NCBI GenBank assembly: GCA_900757615.1
Contig: CAAEON010000015.1
Location: 40,361-104,360 of the forward strand
DNA from: an uncultured Collinsella sp.
GTDB lineage: Bacteria; Actinomycetota; Coriobacteriia; Coriobacteriales; Coriobacteriaceae
DNA: 64,000 bases
Direction: 5' to 3'
Part shown: positions 25,980-34,544 of the stretch, piece by piece
Layout: every line of letters starts with the position of its first letter
Numbering within the stretch: position 1 is the first letter of the stretch
The notes under the pieces: generated by a model
What the model saw: the letters and a program-made list of their open reading frames with translations, nothing else
Database searches by the model: none
What the model was told of the DNA's origin: nothing
Translations under genes and position numbers: made by a program

Positions 25980-26360
25980 ATGGATGAGAACAAGATGGGA
26001 TGGCGCGAGTATGCGCGCTATGCCGAGATGTCGGTCGAGGAGTTGGCACACGACTGCGAGGTTCAGGTGTTTCGTGCGACGGGCCCGGGTGGCCAGGGTG
26101 TGAACACGACGGACTCTGCGGTGCGCATGAAACATGGGCCCACGGGAATTGTCGTGACGGCGCGCGAGAGCCGTAGTCAGTTTCAGAATCGTGCGAGCTG
26201 TCTGCGTAAGCTGAGGGCAGAGCTTGAGCGTCGTGGCCGTCCGCCGCGCCGTCGCGTAAAGACTAAGGTGCCTCAGCGCTCTCGCCAGCGCAGGCTCAAT
26301 GACAAGCACTTCAACGCCATTAAAAAGGCCAACCGTCGCAAGCCGGGCGGGGAGGAATGA
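25980..26360 (+). CDS. Stand-alone peptide chain release factor-like protein (GGQ domain only)
   Basis: This 126-residue protein has the peptidyl-tRNA hydrolysis motif in [22 protein letters not shown] (about 30-51) followed by [19 protein letters not shown] and a highly basic tail ([22 protein letters not shown]...). It lacks the codon-recognition domains of RF1/RF2, so it resembles RF-H and ArfB-type rescue factors that free stalled ribosomes, with the basic tail able to occupy the mRNA channel. Rescue function is inferred. The ATG at 25980 sits behind a GGGGGGGGAGG tract right after the xpt terminator. Confidence 0.85.
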   Translation: MDENKMGWREYARYAEMSVEELAHDCEVQVFRATGPGGQGVNTTDSAVRMKHGPTGIVVTARESRSQFQNRASCLRKLRAELERRGRPPRRRVKTKVPQRSRQRRLNDKHFNAIKKANRRKPGGEE

Positions 26361-26371
26361 TCTTCTCAATA

Positions 26372-26438
26372 AGTTGCGGTGAAATAGGCACTGTTTTGCG
26401 TCTTTATCTGCATAAACAGTCCCTATTTCACCGCAACT
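26372..26438. repeat. Palindromic repeat family E, copy 2 (67 bp)
   Basis: Left arm 26372-26396 and right arm 26414-26438 match at 24 of 25 positions as inverted repeats. The middle of the arm reads AGGCACTG instead of ACGGACTG. The 17-nt centre (26397-26413) is unlike those of copies 1 and 3. It lies between convergent genes, where it could terminate both. Confidence 0.9.
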
Positions 26439-26447
26439 TAGGTGGAG

Positions 26448-27410
26448 CTAGCGGGTTGGGTGCCAGACTTCGAGGGCGCCGGGTAGGATGTCGACTTCGA
26501 TGCGCGAGGCGACGATGGCCTCACCGTCGGCCTGGATGGGGTAGTCGGGCTCCTCAAAGGTGAGCTCGGCATGGCGGCAGCGGCGCATGCGAATCGGCGG
26601 CAGTTTGGTATGGTGGCCGTCTTTGGCCGAAAGGAACATGGGCAGGGCAACCGCGCGTGGGACGGGGCCGCAGGCGTAGCAGACGTCGAGTATGCCGTCG
26701 CAGGGATCGGCATCGGGACAGATGCGATAGCCCGAGCCATAGGTGGGGCCCAGCTGAATTGCCATGATGATCGCCCTCACGCGCTCGGCGGGCGCGCCGT
26801 CAAAGCTGACTGTCATGGGGTAGTTGCGATAGCGCAGACCAAACTGCTCAAGTCCCGAGAGGGTGTAGAGCGGCGCGCCTGTCAAGCCGGTCTTTTTGCG
26901 CAGCTCGGTGGTGCCCAGGCCGATGGCGGCATCGATGCCGACCGAAAGTGTCTGGTCATAATACTCGACCGTCGCCTCGCCGCTGCCGCTTGCGGGGTTC
27001 CATGAGCGAATCCGCCCGATGTCCTGACGCTGCAGCTCGCAGGTGAGCAGCGCGCCAAAATCCTTGCCGGAGAAATCTTCGATGCCGAGCGTCTGGGCAA
27101 AATCGTTGCCGGAGCCCACGGGCAGGACGGCAAGAGCGGGGCGGGCGTCCTTCTTTTGCGTCATAAGCCCGTTGACGACCTCGTGTATCACGCCGTCGCC
27201 GCCGAGTGCGATAACGGTGCGATAACCCTGAGCCTGTGCGGCAAGCTCCTTGGCGTGTCCCATGTGCTCGGTCAGCACCAGGTCAAACTGGGATGCGCGC
27301 GCGGTCATATCCAAAAAGCGTTGCAGGCGCTCGGCAACTTCGCGCGCGGCGCCCGACTGGGCGGCTGGGTTGGCGATGATGAGCGTGCGACCAAAATCAG
27401 TTGCGTGCAT
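26448..27410 (-). CDS. Diacylglycerol kinase family lipid kinase (YegS/DgkB-like)
   Basis: This 320-residue cytoplasmic enzyme has the DAGK catalytic domain: LIIANPAAQSG (about 9-19), the ATP-loop VIALGGDGVIHEVVNGLM (about 66-83) and LPVGSGNDFAQTLG (about 95-108), then a C-terminal beta-sandwich ending with ADGEAI, another family signature. Members phosphorylate diacylglycerol, phosphatidylglycerol, sphingoid or undecaprenol substrates; the lipid cannot be told. The ATG at 27410 follows GGGAG with 7-nt spacing. It lies downstream of the CLC transporter gene on the same strand, 87 bp apart. Confidence 0.9.
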   Translation of the reverse strand: MHATDFGRTLIIANPAAQSGAAREVAERLQRFLDMTARASQFDLVLTEHMGHAKELAAQAQGYRTVIALGGDGVIHEVVNGLMTQKKDARPALAVLPVGSGNDFAQTLGIEDFSGKDFGALLTCELQRQDIGRIRSWNPASGSGEATVEYYDQTLSVGIDAAIGLGTTELRKKTGLTGAPLYTLSGLEQFGLRYRNYPMTVSFDGAPAERVRAIIMAIQLGPTYGSGYRICPDADPCDGILDVCYACGPVPRAVALPMFLSAKDGHHTKLPPIRMRRCRHAELTFEEPDYPIQADGEAIVASRIEVDILPGALEVWHPTR

Positions 27411-27497
27411 GGGGCGACTCCCGGCGTATGGCATGACAGTGCGGTCGCGCTCAGGTCGAATTGCCCCCGATTGTGGCTGCACGGCGAATACTTACGT

Positions 27498-28919
27498 CTA
27501 CTCTATCAGGTCGTTGTGGCGCTCGATAGCATCCGCTACCGTACCGCCCTCATCCACAATAAGCGAACGGCGCTTGGGTGAGATGATGCGCTGGGCGGGG
27601 TACACGCCGCGGTGTCCGCCAGCGAGATAGCTGATAAAGGCCACGATGACAAAGAACCCGGCGGCCGTGCCGTGGAACAGGTCGATGGCCATCATGCAGG
27701 TGGTGATGGGTACGTTGAGGCCGGCGCAGAACACGCCGAGCATGCCGAGAGCCGCCAGAAAACTGGGGTCGAGCCCGGTAAGGCAACCGATCCAGCCACC
27801 GAGTGCCGCACCGATGCCAAACAGGGGCGTGACCTCACCGCCTTGGAAGCCCGCGCCCAGAGTAAGCGCTGTGACGACCAACTTGATGGCTGCGTCCGCC
27901 AGGGTGGTGTTGCCTGCAAATCCGGCGCCCGAAAGCCACGTGGAAAGGCCAGCGTAGTCCCAGGCGTCGAGGAGGGCATAGGCGGCCAAAACCACGAGTG
28001 CGCCTATAAGTGCGCGAACAAGGTAATTGGTGATAAAGCGACCGTACAGGCTCTTGACGGTTCGAACCGACCAGGCAAAGAGGCGTGCGGTCAGACCGAA
28101 GATAATGGCGCTGACAACAACGATGACGACCGTTTTGGGCGTCATGGCGGGAACGCTGGCGATGACATTCGCTTCGTACTCGGTACCCAGGGCGAGCGAC
28201 GTAAAGTAGCCGGTAAACGAGGCGACGAGGCAGTAGATGCCTGCGGTGTAATCGATTTTGCCGATAAAGCACATCTCCATGCCAAAGAACGCGCCGGCGA
28301 GGGGCGATCCGAACACGGCGCCAAAGGCCGACGAGATGCCGGCGAGCATGAGGTCGTGGTGGTCATGCTTTTTGAGGTGGGCGAGGCTCGAGATGTTGCT
28401 GGCGATGGTCCCGCCGATCTGCACCGCGGCTCCCTCGCGACCGGCCGATCCGCCCGTTAGGTGCGTGAGCGTGGAGCAGACGAAGGTGAGGACGGCCATG
28501 CGCATATGGATGAGGCGTGTGCCCAGAGCGGAGTCGATGACCAGGTTGTTGCCTCGTTTGGCAGCAAGGCCGTGATTTTTGTACACCCATGCGGTGGCAA
28601 TGCCCACAACGGGAAGCAAGGCGTAGACCCATGCATGGTGCTCGCGATAGTCGGTCGCGATATTCAGCGAGGTCAAAAACGCCCAGGCGGCAACGCCCAT
28701 GGCGAGCGAGACGATGACGACGAGTGCGAGCAACTTGGCGCTCGCGAGTAGGTTGCGGGTGTTGCGGCGCGTGTCGGCGGCCAAGAGATGCTCGGAGCGG
28801 GTGAGCTGATGCCTGCCGGCCATGATGACGTCGTTCAGGGAGAAAAAACCGCCATCGTCGAGCGACTGAGAATGATCCTGCGCTTCGTTTGCGCTTTCGG
28901 GTTTGTCGGTAAAAGTCAT
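27498..28919 (-). CDS. CLC family anion channel/antiporter (possible fluoride-type)
   Basis: This 473-residue protein has about ten membrane segments after a 65-residue cytoplasmic tail. CLC signatures are GGSAGREGAAVQIGG (about 157-171, gating glutamate) and GAGFQGGEVTPLFGIGAALGG (about 373-393). The second replaces the GxFxP loop of chloride-type CLCs with GGEVTPLF, which I associate with the CLC-F fluoride/proton antiporters; a chloride role remains possible. I looked for a fluoride riboswitch upstream and saw none. Start ATG 28919 with AAGAGGAACG. Divergent from moeA. Confidence 0.88.
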   Translation of the reverse strand: MTFTDKPESANEAQDHSQSLDDGGFFSLNDVIMAGRHQLTRSEHLLAADTRRNTRNLLASAKLLALVVIVSLAMGVAAWAFLTSLNIATDYREHHAWVYALLPVVGIATAWVYKNHGLAAKRGNNLVIDSALGTRLIHMRMAVLTFVCSTLTHLTGGSAGREGAAVQIGGTIASNISSLAHLKKHDHHDLMLAGISSAFGAVFGSPLAGAFFGMEMCFIGKIDYTAGIYCLVASFTGYFTSLALGTEYEANVIASVPAMTPKTVVIVVVSAIIFGLTARLFAWSVRTVKSLYGRFITNYLVRALIGALVVLAAYALLDAWDYAGLSTWLSGAGFAGNTTLADAAIKLVVTALTLGAGFQGGEVTPLFGIGAALGGWIGCLTGLDPSFLAALGMLGVFCAGLNVPITTCMMAIDLFHGTAAGFFVIVAFISYLAGGHRGVYPAQRIISPKRRSLIVDEGGTVADAIERHNDLIE

Positions 28920-29129
28920 ACGTTCCTCTTTTGGGTTGCAACACGAGCATTATAAAACGCGGTAAACGCGACGAGCCGGTGGGTTGGTTTTGGTTTTGTT
29001 TCGCGGCTTGCGGCCGACAGATGTATTTGCGGGTACAGGCCAAGTCGTCGTCGTGCGGCGGGGATTATACTGAGATAAACATAAAGAATCGGCGCCCGTG
29101 ATGTGCGCCGCAGCATGCTAGAGGTGTAT

Positions 29130-30392
29130 ATGGCTGAGAAACTCATTCCGTTGGAGGACGCGCAGGCGATCGTCTTGTCGCACGTGAATCGCACCGAAGT
29201 CGTCGAGATTCCCGTGTGGCAGGCCGTCGGTCTTCCCTTGGCCGAGGATGCGGTGGCCGATATCGACATCTCGCCGTTTGCCAACAGCGCTATGGACGGA
29301 TATGCCGTGCGCTCGTCGGACTTGGCGCAGGCATCTGGCGAGGCGCCGGTGACGCTCGACGTTATCGGACACGAGGCCGCGGGCCATGTGTTTGAGGGCG
29401 CAATCGGCGCGGGTGAGACGGTCCGCATCATGACGGGCGCGCCGGTACCCGAAGGTGCCGATGCCGTGGTGAAATACGAGATCGTCGACGTGCTCGATGG
29501 CGACGGCAACGAGGGCTCGCGTGTGAGGTTCTCGGCGCCTGCCAAGGTGGGGGAGAACGTTCGCTCTGCCGCCGAGGAGGCCCATGCCGGCGATGTTGTG
29601 ATGCACGTCGGCGAGGTCGTGGCTCCGGCGGGCGCGGGTCTGCTGGCAAGCGCCGGATACGCGAGCGTGAAGGTGCACGCTGCCCCGCGTGTGGGCATTA
29701 TCTCGCTGGGGACGGAACTGGTCGCACCGAGCAGCGTGCCGGCGCGCGGGCAGATTCGCGACTCCAACTCGTCGGCGTTGATGGCCGAAGCACTCGATGC
29801 CGGCGCCGAGCCCGTGTTCTACGGCATTGCGTCCGATGATGAGCAAGCAATCGCCGAGCTGGTGCATCGTGCCGTGCAGGAGTGCGACTTTGTCATTACG
29901 AGCGGTGGCGCCTCGGCGGGCGATTACGATTTCGTGACGGCGCTCGTCCGGCGCGAGGGCGAGGTACTGTTTGACCGCATCTCGATGCGTCCGGGCAAGG
30001 CCATCACGTTTGGCTTGCTCGGGGGTAAGCCCTACCTGGGGCTTTCAGGCAATCCGGCCGCGGCGTATGTGGGCTTTGAGATGCTCGCCCGTCCGGCGAT
30101 TCGCAAGATGCGCGGCTTTGCCGAGGGTCCGCGTCCCGTGCAGCAGGCGACGCTCACACACGGTGTGAAAAAGCGCCAGGACCGACGCTTCTTCGATCGC
30201 GCCACGGTTTTGCGCGACCCCAAGACCGGTGAGCTGTTGGTGACCGAGGCCAAGACGCAGAATTCGGCGCTGCTCGGCACGATGCAGCGGGCCAACTGCC
30301 TGCTGCGTATTGACGAGGGACCGTGCGAGCTCAAGGCGGGCGACGTCGTGGATGTCGTGCGTGTCGACCTGCCCGAGGGCGCCGTGCTATAG
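29130..30392 (+). CDS. moeA: Molybdopterin molybdenumtransferase MoeA
   Basis: This 420-residue enzyme inserts molybdenum into adenylylated molybdopterin. The N-terminal domain shows SPFANSAMDGYAVRSSDL (about 49-66) and IMTGAPVPEGADAVV. The central MoCF-binding domain has SLGTELV, RDSNSSALMAEAL, VITSGGASAGDYDFV and MRPGKAITFGLLGGKPYLGLSGNPAAAYV, and a C-terminal MoeA domain IV follows. The ATG at 29130 has GAGGTG just upstream; an ATG at 29115 is an alternative. It begins a run of molybdenum genes (mogA, modABC) that would serve the xanthine-dehydrogenase-type enzyme at 50-54 kb. Confidence 0.95.
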   Translation: MAEKLIPLEDAQAIVLSHVNRTEVVEIPVWQAVGLPLAEDAVADIDISPFANSAMDGYAVRSSDLAQASGEAPVTLDVIGHEAAGHVFEGAIGAGETVRIMTGAPVPEGADAVVKYEIVDVLDGDGNEGSRVRFSAPAKVGENVRSAAEEAHAGDVVMHVGEVVAPAGAGLLASAGYASVKVHAAPRVGIISLGTELVAPSSVPARGQIRDSNSSALMAEALDAGAEPVFYGIASDDEQAIAELVHRAVQECDFVITSGGASAGDYDFVTALVRREGEVLFDRISMRPGKAITFGLLGGKPYLGLSGNPAAAYVGFEMLARPAIRKMRGFAEGPRPVQQATLTHGVKKRQDRRFFDRATVLRDPKTGELLVTEAKTQNSALLGTMQRANCLLRIDEGPCELKAGDVVDVVRVDLPEGAVL

Positions 30393-30402
30393 GAGGAATG
30401 CT

Positions 30403-30882
30403 ATGGAGTTGAAGATTTCGATCGTGACGTGCTCGGATACGCGCGATCTTGCCCAGGACGAGGCTGGAGCCGCACTCGAGGAACTTATCGAGACGCAGGG
30501 CTGGACGGTCACCTCACATGTGGTCGTGCGCGACGACGCCAGCGAGATCGGTGATGCCATTGTGGAAGCCGCCGATGAGTGCCACGCCAATGTCGTGCTC
30601 ACCTGCGGCGGCACGGGTCTTTCGATGCGCGATGTGACGCCCGAGGCGACGCGCGCCGTCTGCGACCGCGATGTGCCGGGTATTGCCGAGGCAATCCGTG
30701 CGTACTCCATGGCCAAGACGCGCCGCGCCATGCTCTCGCGCGCCGTGTGCATGCAGCGTGGGCATACGCTTGTCATCAATTTTCCGGGATCTACGAAAGC
30801 CGCCCGCGAAAGCTGGGAGGCCGTGAGCGACCAGCTGGAGCATGCGGCTCAGATGACAGTGGGCGGCGGACATACCAACTAA
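30403..30882 (+). CDS. mogA: Molybdopterin adenylyltransferase-like protein (MogA/MoaB)
   Basis: This 159-residue MoCF-domain protein adenylylates molybdopterin to activate it for MoeA. Motifs: ISIVTCSDTRDLAQDEAG (5-22), VVLTCGGTGLSMRDVTPEATR (about 65-85) with the GGTG and D-x-T-P-E elements, and VINFPGSTKAARESW. The start ATG 30403 lies 10 bp past the moeA stop behind AGGAGGAATGCT, so the two are translated from one message. MogA and MoaB cannot be separated from sequence alone. A strong terminator follows. Confidence 0.92.
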   Translation: MELKISIVTCSDTRDLAQDEAGAALEELIETQGWTVTSHVVVRDDASEIGDAIVEAADECHANVVLTCGGTGLSMRDVTPEATRAVCDRDVPGIAEAIRAYSMAKTRRAMLSRAVCMQRGHTLVINFPGSTKAARESWEAVSDQLEHAAQMTVGGGHTN

Positions 30883-30895
30883 GCGGTTTACCTGC

Positions 30896-30929
30896 GGCGG
30901 AGCGACCTGAACGGCTGCTCCGCCTTTTA
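30896..30929 (+). terminator. Terminator after mogA
   Basis: GGCGGAGC (30896-30903) pairs with GCTCCGCC (30917-30924), then TTTTAT. It separates moeA-mogA from the mod operon. Confidence 0.8.
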
Positions 30930-30974
30930 TTTGCGCCCAAGGGGACGGCATTCTGTAGGCATGCTTGAAACTAT

Positions 30975-31026
30975 ATTCTCAGACGAGAATAATTTCTCAT
31001 AATCATTATTCGCACCGAAGTATAAT
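30975..31026 (+). promoter_or_regulatory. mod operon promoter with two palindromes
   Basis: A perfect TATAAT at 31021-31026 is preceded by two dyads: ATTCTC-AGAC-GAGAAT (30975-30990) and GAATAAT-N11-ATTATTC (30987-31011), which share bases. No good -35 box exists, so activator or repressor binding over this AT-rich stretch is likely. The second dyad resembles metal-regulator boxes more than the usual ModE site, but the regulator is unknown. Confidence 0.6.
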
Positions 31027-31086
31027 CTAATTACAGAATAAAGCCCGCGGTGGGGTACCCGGGCATAAGGTCCGAAAGGGTTGAAC

Positions 31087-31959
31087 ATGTTCGATATGGT
31101 TTCTCGCCGCGGATTCGTCTCGCTCTCTGCTGTCGCCGCTGCCGGCCTTGGCCTTGCCGGCTGCTCTGGCAACAAGACGTCTGAGCCGACTGGCTCCGAT
31201 GCCGGTTCTGCTAAGGCATCTTCCAAGAAAGCTGTCGAGCTGCAGGTCTTTGCCGCCAACTCGCTCGAGAAGGCTCTGCCCGAGGTTCAGGAGCTTTACA
31301 CCGAGCAGACCGGTACCACGTTTGCCGACACGCAGTTTAAGGCGTCTGGCGACCTCGTTGAGCAAATGCGCGCCGGTGCCACGGTCGACGTGCTCATCAC
31401 CGCTTCCAAGGGCACCATGGACGACGCCGAGGCCGTCGAGCTCGTCGATGCCGACGCGCGTGAGGATATGTTCGTCAACGATCTTGTGATCATTCGCGCT
31501 GAGGGCTCCGACACCAAGATCGAGGCCATCGCCGACGTCGCGAACCTGGACGGCAAGATCGCCATCGGCGACGCCAAGACCGTCCCCGCCGGCAAGTACG
31601 CCAACCAGGCGTTGGCTTCCGTGGGTCTCTACACCGGCACCGAAGGCGACGACGGCGAGTATGCTCCCGAGATCGCCGACAAGGTCGCACTGGCCGACAA
31701 AGTTGGTACCGCTGCCGCCTATGTGTCCACAGGCGACTGCGTGGCCGGTTTTGTCTACAGCTCCGATATCTTCCGCTACGACGGCATCGAGGAGGCGTTC
31801 GTGTGTCCCGAGGACTCGCACAAGCCCATCGTGTATCCGGGCGCCGTTGCCGAGAGCTCCGAACATGCCGACGAGGCTAAGGCGTTCATCGACTTTTGCC
31901 TGTCCAACAAGAAGGCTCAGAAGATTTGGGCTAAGTACGGCTTTGAGCTTTCCGCGTAG
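31087..31959 (+). CDS. modA: Molybdate ABC transporter substrate-binding lipoprotein
   Basis: This 290-residue protein captures molybdate outside the cell. The signal region SRRGFVSLSAVAAAGLGLAGC (7-26) combines a twin-arginine pattern with a lipobox ending at Cys26. The mature part has ModA features: VFAANSLEKALPEV (the oxyanion-binding start), ASGDLVEQMRAGATVDVLITASKGTMD and the late VYPGAVAESSEHADEAKAFIDF. The ATG at 31087 follows CCGAAAGGG; a TTG 6 bp upstream is less likely. First gene of modABC, 68 bp before modB. Confidence 0.93.
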   Translation: MFDMVSRRGFVSLSAVAAAGLGLAGCSGNKTSEPTGSDAGSAKASSKKAVELQVFAANSLEKALPEVQELYTEQTGTTFADTQFKASGDLVEQMRAGATVDVLITASKGTMDDAEAVELVDADAREDMFVNDLVIIRAEGSDTKIEAIADVANLDGKIAIGDAKTVPAGKYANQALASVGLYTGTEGDDGEYAPEIADKVALADKVGTAAAYVSTGDCVAGFVYSSDIFRYDGIEEAFVCPEDSHKPIVYPGAVAESSEHADEAKAFIDFCLSNKKAQKIWAKYGFELSA

Positions 31960-32027
31960 TGCGGCTTGGCGCGATAATTCCATCGTTTTGTGTTTCACTC
32001 CGTCCTTGTATTCGCTTGGAGCTTTTC

Positions 32028-33470
32028 GTGCTTAATAGATTCCGCATGCTTGTCGCCTGTGCTTTGACCTTCGCGCTTTGCTGGATGCCGGGATTTGCGT
32101 TTGCTGGGGACGCTGAGGACGGGGCCCAGGTTGCTGCGACCGCTCATGGGCTTTCCTATGGGATCGAGGGTTTTGAGCGGTTGGCCAAGGGGACCGCTCG
32201 TGCCATGGAGGGCCAGCCTGAGGGCTACCGGTTTCCCGTTGACGAGGACGTGGACCTTGTAGCGGCGCCTGCTGCCGATCGCGTTGTGGTGTGGATATCG
32301 CCCAAGGCGGTCGAGAAGTTTGGATTGGATCCGCAGGACAACGAGTGCGTATCGGGTCTCAAAGCCCTCGTCTGTGAGCTCGACAGCTCAAACTGCATGG
32401 GAGGTGCGCAGCTAGGGGACGTGGATCTTCCTTGGTATGTCACGGCGGAAACAACGTTTGATACCGGCGGGTATACCTATGGCTTTGACGAGCGTGGTAC
32501 GGATGGGGACCGCTATGTGGTGATTGCATCAGCCTCGGGTGATGCCAAGGGCGGCGCGCGTTGGCTTGATAGCGCTCAAATGGTAGAGGCATCGTCTGCC
32601 GTGTTGCGGGATGAGCGGGGGCCCTTGACCTCTCTGGCCTCCTTTTTGGGCGACATCGACTATCGCCCGTTTTGGGTGTCCATTAAAACGAGCGGCCTTG
32701 CCCTGCTGATCTCCTTTGCGCTGGGCCTGTTCGCCGCGTGGAAGACTATGGGTACCTCGAGCCGCATCAAGGGCCTGCTCGATTCGGTCTTTACGATTCC
32801 TATGGTGCTGCCGCCCACGGTCTGCGGCTTTCTGCTTCTCATGCTGTTTGGCCGCTCGACCGGGGTGGGCCAGTGGCTCATCGCGCACGGCATCTCGATC
32901 GTCTTTACCTGGCCCGCGGCGGTGATATCTGCCGTGGTAGTGTCGTTTCCGCTGGTCTACCGCACGACGCTCGGAGCCTTCGAGAGCCTCGACACGCAGA
33001 TGCTCGACGCCGCGCGAACCCTGGGATGGTCCGAGCGTCGCATCTTTACCAAGCTTATGATGCCGCTTGGCTGGCCCTCGATTGCCGCCGGCACGGTGCT
33101 CGCCTTTGCCCGCGCGATGGGCGAGTTCGGTTGCACCCTGTTCTTTGCGGGCAACTACGCTGGCATTACCCAGACCATCCCCATCGCCATCTACTTTGAG
33201 TGGATGGGCGGCAACACGTCGGTGGCGCTCTTTTGGGTCATCGTCGTAATCGTGTTCAGCTTCCTGGTCATTCTGTTCATCAATATGTACACGGCGCATT
33301 CGCAAAAGTACCGTGAGCGCGGCCTGTCCCGCGCAGAGCGCAAGCAGGCCAAGCAGCTGGGCGGCCAGACCGATTCGCTCGACCCAGTCGGCGGCGATGC
33401 ACTGCGTATCGATCGCGAGGCGCTGGCCGAGCTTATGCGCGATGACACGGTCGCAAAGGGAGGTCGATAA
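32028..33470 (+). CDS. modB: Molybdate ABC transporter permease ModB with large extracytoplasmic N-terminal domain
   Basis: This 480-residue protein is about twice the usual ModB length. A signal-like or anchor segment (about 7-24, LVACALTFALCWMPGFAFA) is followed by about 190 soluble residues with no family I recognise. The permease domain then begins near residue 215 (FWVSIKTSGLALLISFALGL) with five or six helices, the VLPPTVCGFLL region typical of ModB, and the EAA loop DAARTLGWSERRIFTKLMMP. A polar tail of about 45 residues ends it. Start: GTG 32028 behind TTGGAG; ATG 32046 is an alternative. modC follows after 3 bp. Confidence 0.88.
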   Translation: MLNRFRMLVACALTFALCWMPGFAFAGDAEDGAQVAATAHGLSYGIEGFERLAKGTARAMEGQPEGYRFPVDEDVDLVAAPAADRVVVWISPKAVEKFGLDPQDNECVSGLKALVCELDSSNCMGGAQLGDVDLPWYVTAETTFDTGGYTYGFDERGTDGDRYVVIASASGDAKGGARWLDSAQMVEASSAVLRDERGPLTSLASFLGDIDYRPFWVSIKTSGLALLISFALGLFAAWKTMGTSSRIKGLLDSVFTIPMVLPPTVCGFLLLMLFGRSTGVGQWLIAHGISIVFTWPAAVISAVVVSFPLVYRTTLGAFESLDTQMLDAARTLGWSERRIFTKLMMPLGWPSIAAGTVLAFARAMGEFGCTLFFAGNYAGITQTIPIAIYFEWMGGNTSVALFWVIVVIVFSFLVILFINMYTAHSQKYRERGLSRAERKQAKQLGGQTDSLDPVGGDALRIDREALAELMRDDTVAKGGR

Positions 33471-33473
33471 GCC

Positions 33474-34544
33474 ATGTCGCTTGTTCTGGCTATCAAAAAG
33501 CGCTATCCGGGGTTCACTCTCGACATGCAGCTTGAGGCCGGCGAAGAGCGCGTGGCGCTGCTGGGCGCCTCGGGTTGTGGCAAGAGCTGCACCTTGCGTT
33601 GCATTGCCGGCGTGGAGACGCCCGACGAGGGCGAGATCGTCGTCAACGGCGTGACCTTCTTTGACTCGGCGGCGGGTATCAACCTGTCGCCCCAGGAGCG
33701 CAAGTGCGCCCTGCTGTTCCAAAACTATCAGCTGTTTCCCAATATGACGGTGGCCGATAACGTGTGCGCCGGCGTACAGGATGCGGGTGACGTCGCTGCA
33801 CGCAAAAAGCTCGCCGAGCGCTATCTGGGCATTTTTGGTCTGGCCGATTTTGCCGACCGCTATCCCGCACGCCTCTCGGGTGGTCAGCAGCAGCGCGTGG
33901 CGCTTGCGCGCATGGTGGCGGCACACCCGGGCATTTTTATGTTCGACGAGCCCATGAGCGCGCTCGATGCCTACCTTAAGAGCGCGCTCGAGCAGAACAT
34001 GCTCGACCTGTTCGACGTGTGCAACCGCACCGTGCTCTACGTGAGCCACGATATCGACGAAGCGTGTCGCCTGTGCCAGCGCATTTGCGTGATGCATAAC
34101 GGGCATGTGGAGGAGATCGGCTCCGTCGAAGATGTGGTCCGCCGGCCGCAAACCTTGGCCGCGCTGCGCTTGACGGGCTGCAAGAACACAAGCCGGGCGT
34201 GCAAGATCGGCGACGAAGAAGTTGAGGCCCTCGACTGGGGCATGACCTTTAATGTGGGTCGCGAGGTTCCTGATGATGTGGCGTACCTGGGGATTCGCGC
34301 AAGTTACTTCCATGTTGACAACCGTGCCGAGCGGGGTCGTAACAGCTACGACTTACGCGTGGCCCGGGTGAGCGATTCGCGCTTTGAGCGGCTGGTGCTG
34401 TTGGACGTGCCACGTGTCGATGCACCCACGCGTCTGCAGTGGAAGGTCAACAAGGTGGGCGTACCTGTAGAGGAGTTGCCACGGGCGGGGGAGACCTTGC
34501 GCATGCATTTTGATGCGAGCAGGATTCATTTGGTTTGTCGATAG
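33474..34544 (+). CDS. modC: Molybdate ABC transporter ATP-binding protein
   Basis: This 356-residue ATPase drives molybdate import. It has Walker A LLGASGCGKSCTLRC (about 29-43), the Q-loop LLFQNYQLFPNMT, the ABC signature LSGGQQQRVALARM (about 127-140), Walker B GIFMFDEPMSALD and the switch His in LYVSHDIDEA. The C-terminal 130 residues include a TOBE-like oxyanion-sensing fold, shorter and diverged. The start ATG 33474 is 3 bp after modB, so the two are coupled. After the stop I see no clear terminator. Confidence 0.94.
   Translation: MSLVLAIKKRYPGFTLDMQLEAGEERVALLGASGCGKSCTLRCIAGVETPDEGEIVVNGVTFFDSAAGINLSPQERKCALLFQNYQLFPNMTVADNVCAGVQDAGDVAARKKLAERYLGIFGLADFADRYPARLSGGQQQRVALARMVAAHPGIFMFDEPMSALDAYLKSALEQNMLDLFDVCNRTVLYVSHDIDEACRLCQRICVMHNGHVEEIGSVEDVVRRPQTLAALRLTGCKNTSRACKIGDEEVEALDWGMTFNVGREVPDDVAYLGIRASYFHVDNRAERGRNSYDLRVARVSDSRFERLVLLDVPRVDAPTRLQWKVNKVGVPVEELPRAGETLRMHFDASRIHLVCR

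Noticed and set aside
28920..29100. Possible fluoride riboswitch before the CLC gene
   Set aside because: No GGNGATGG...CTGATG pattern on the minus strand.
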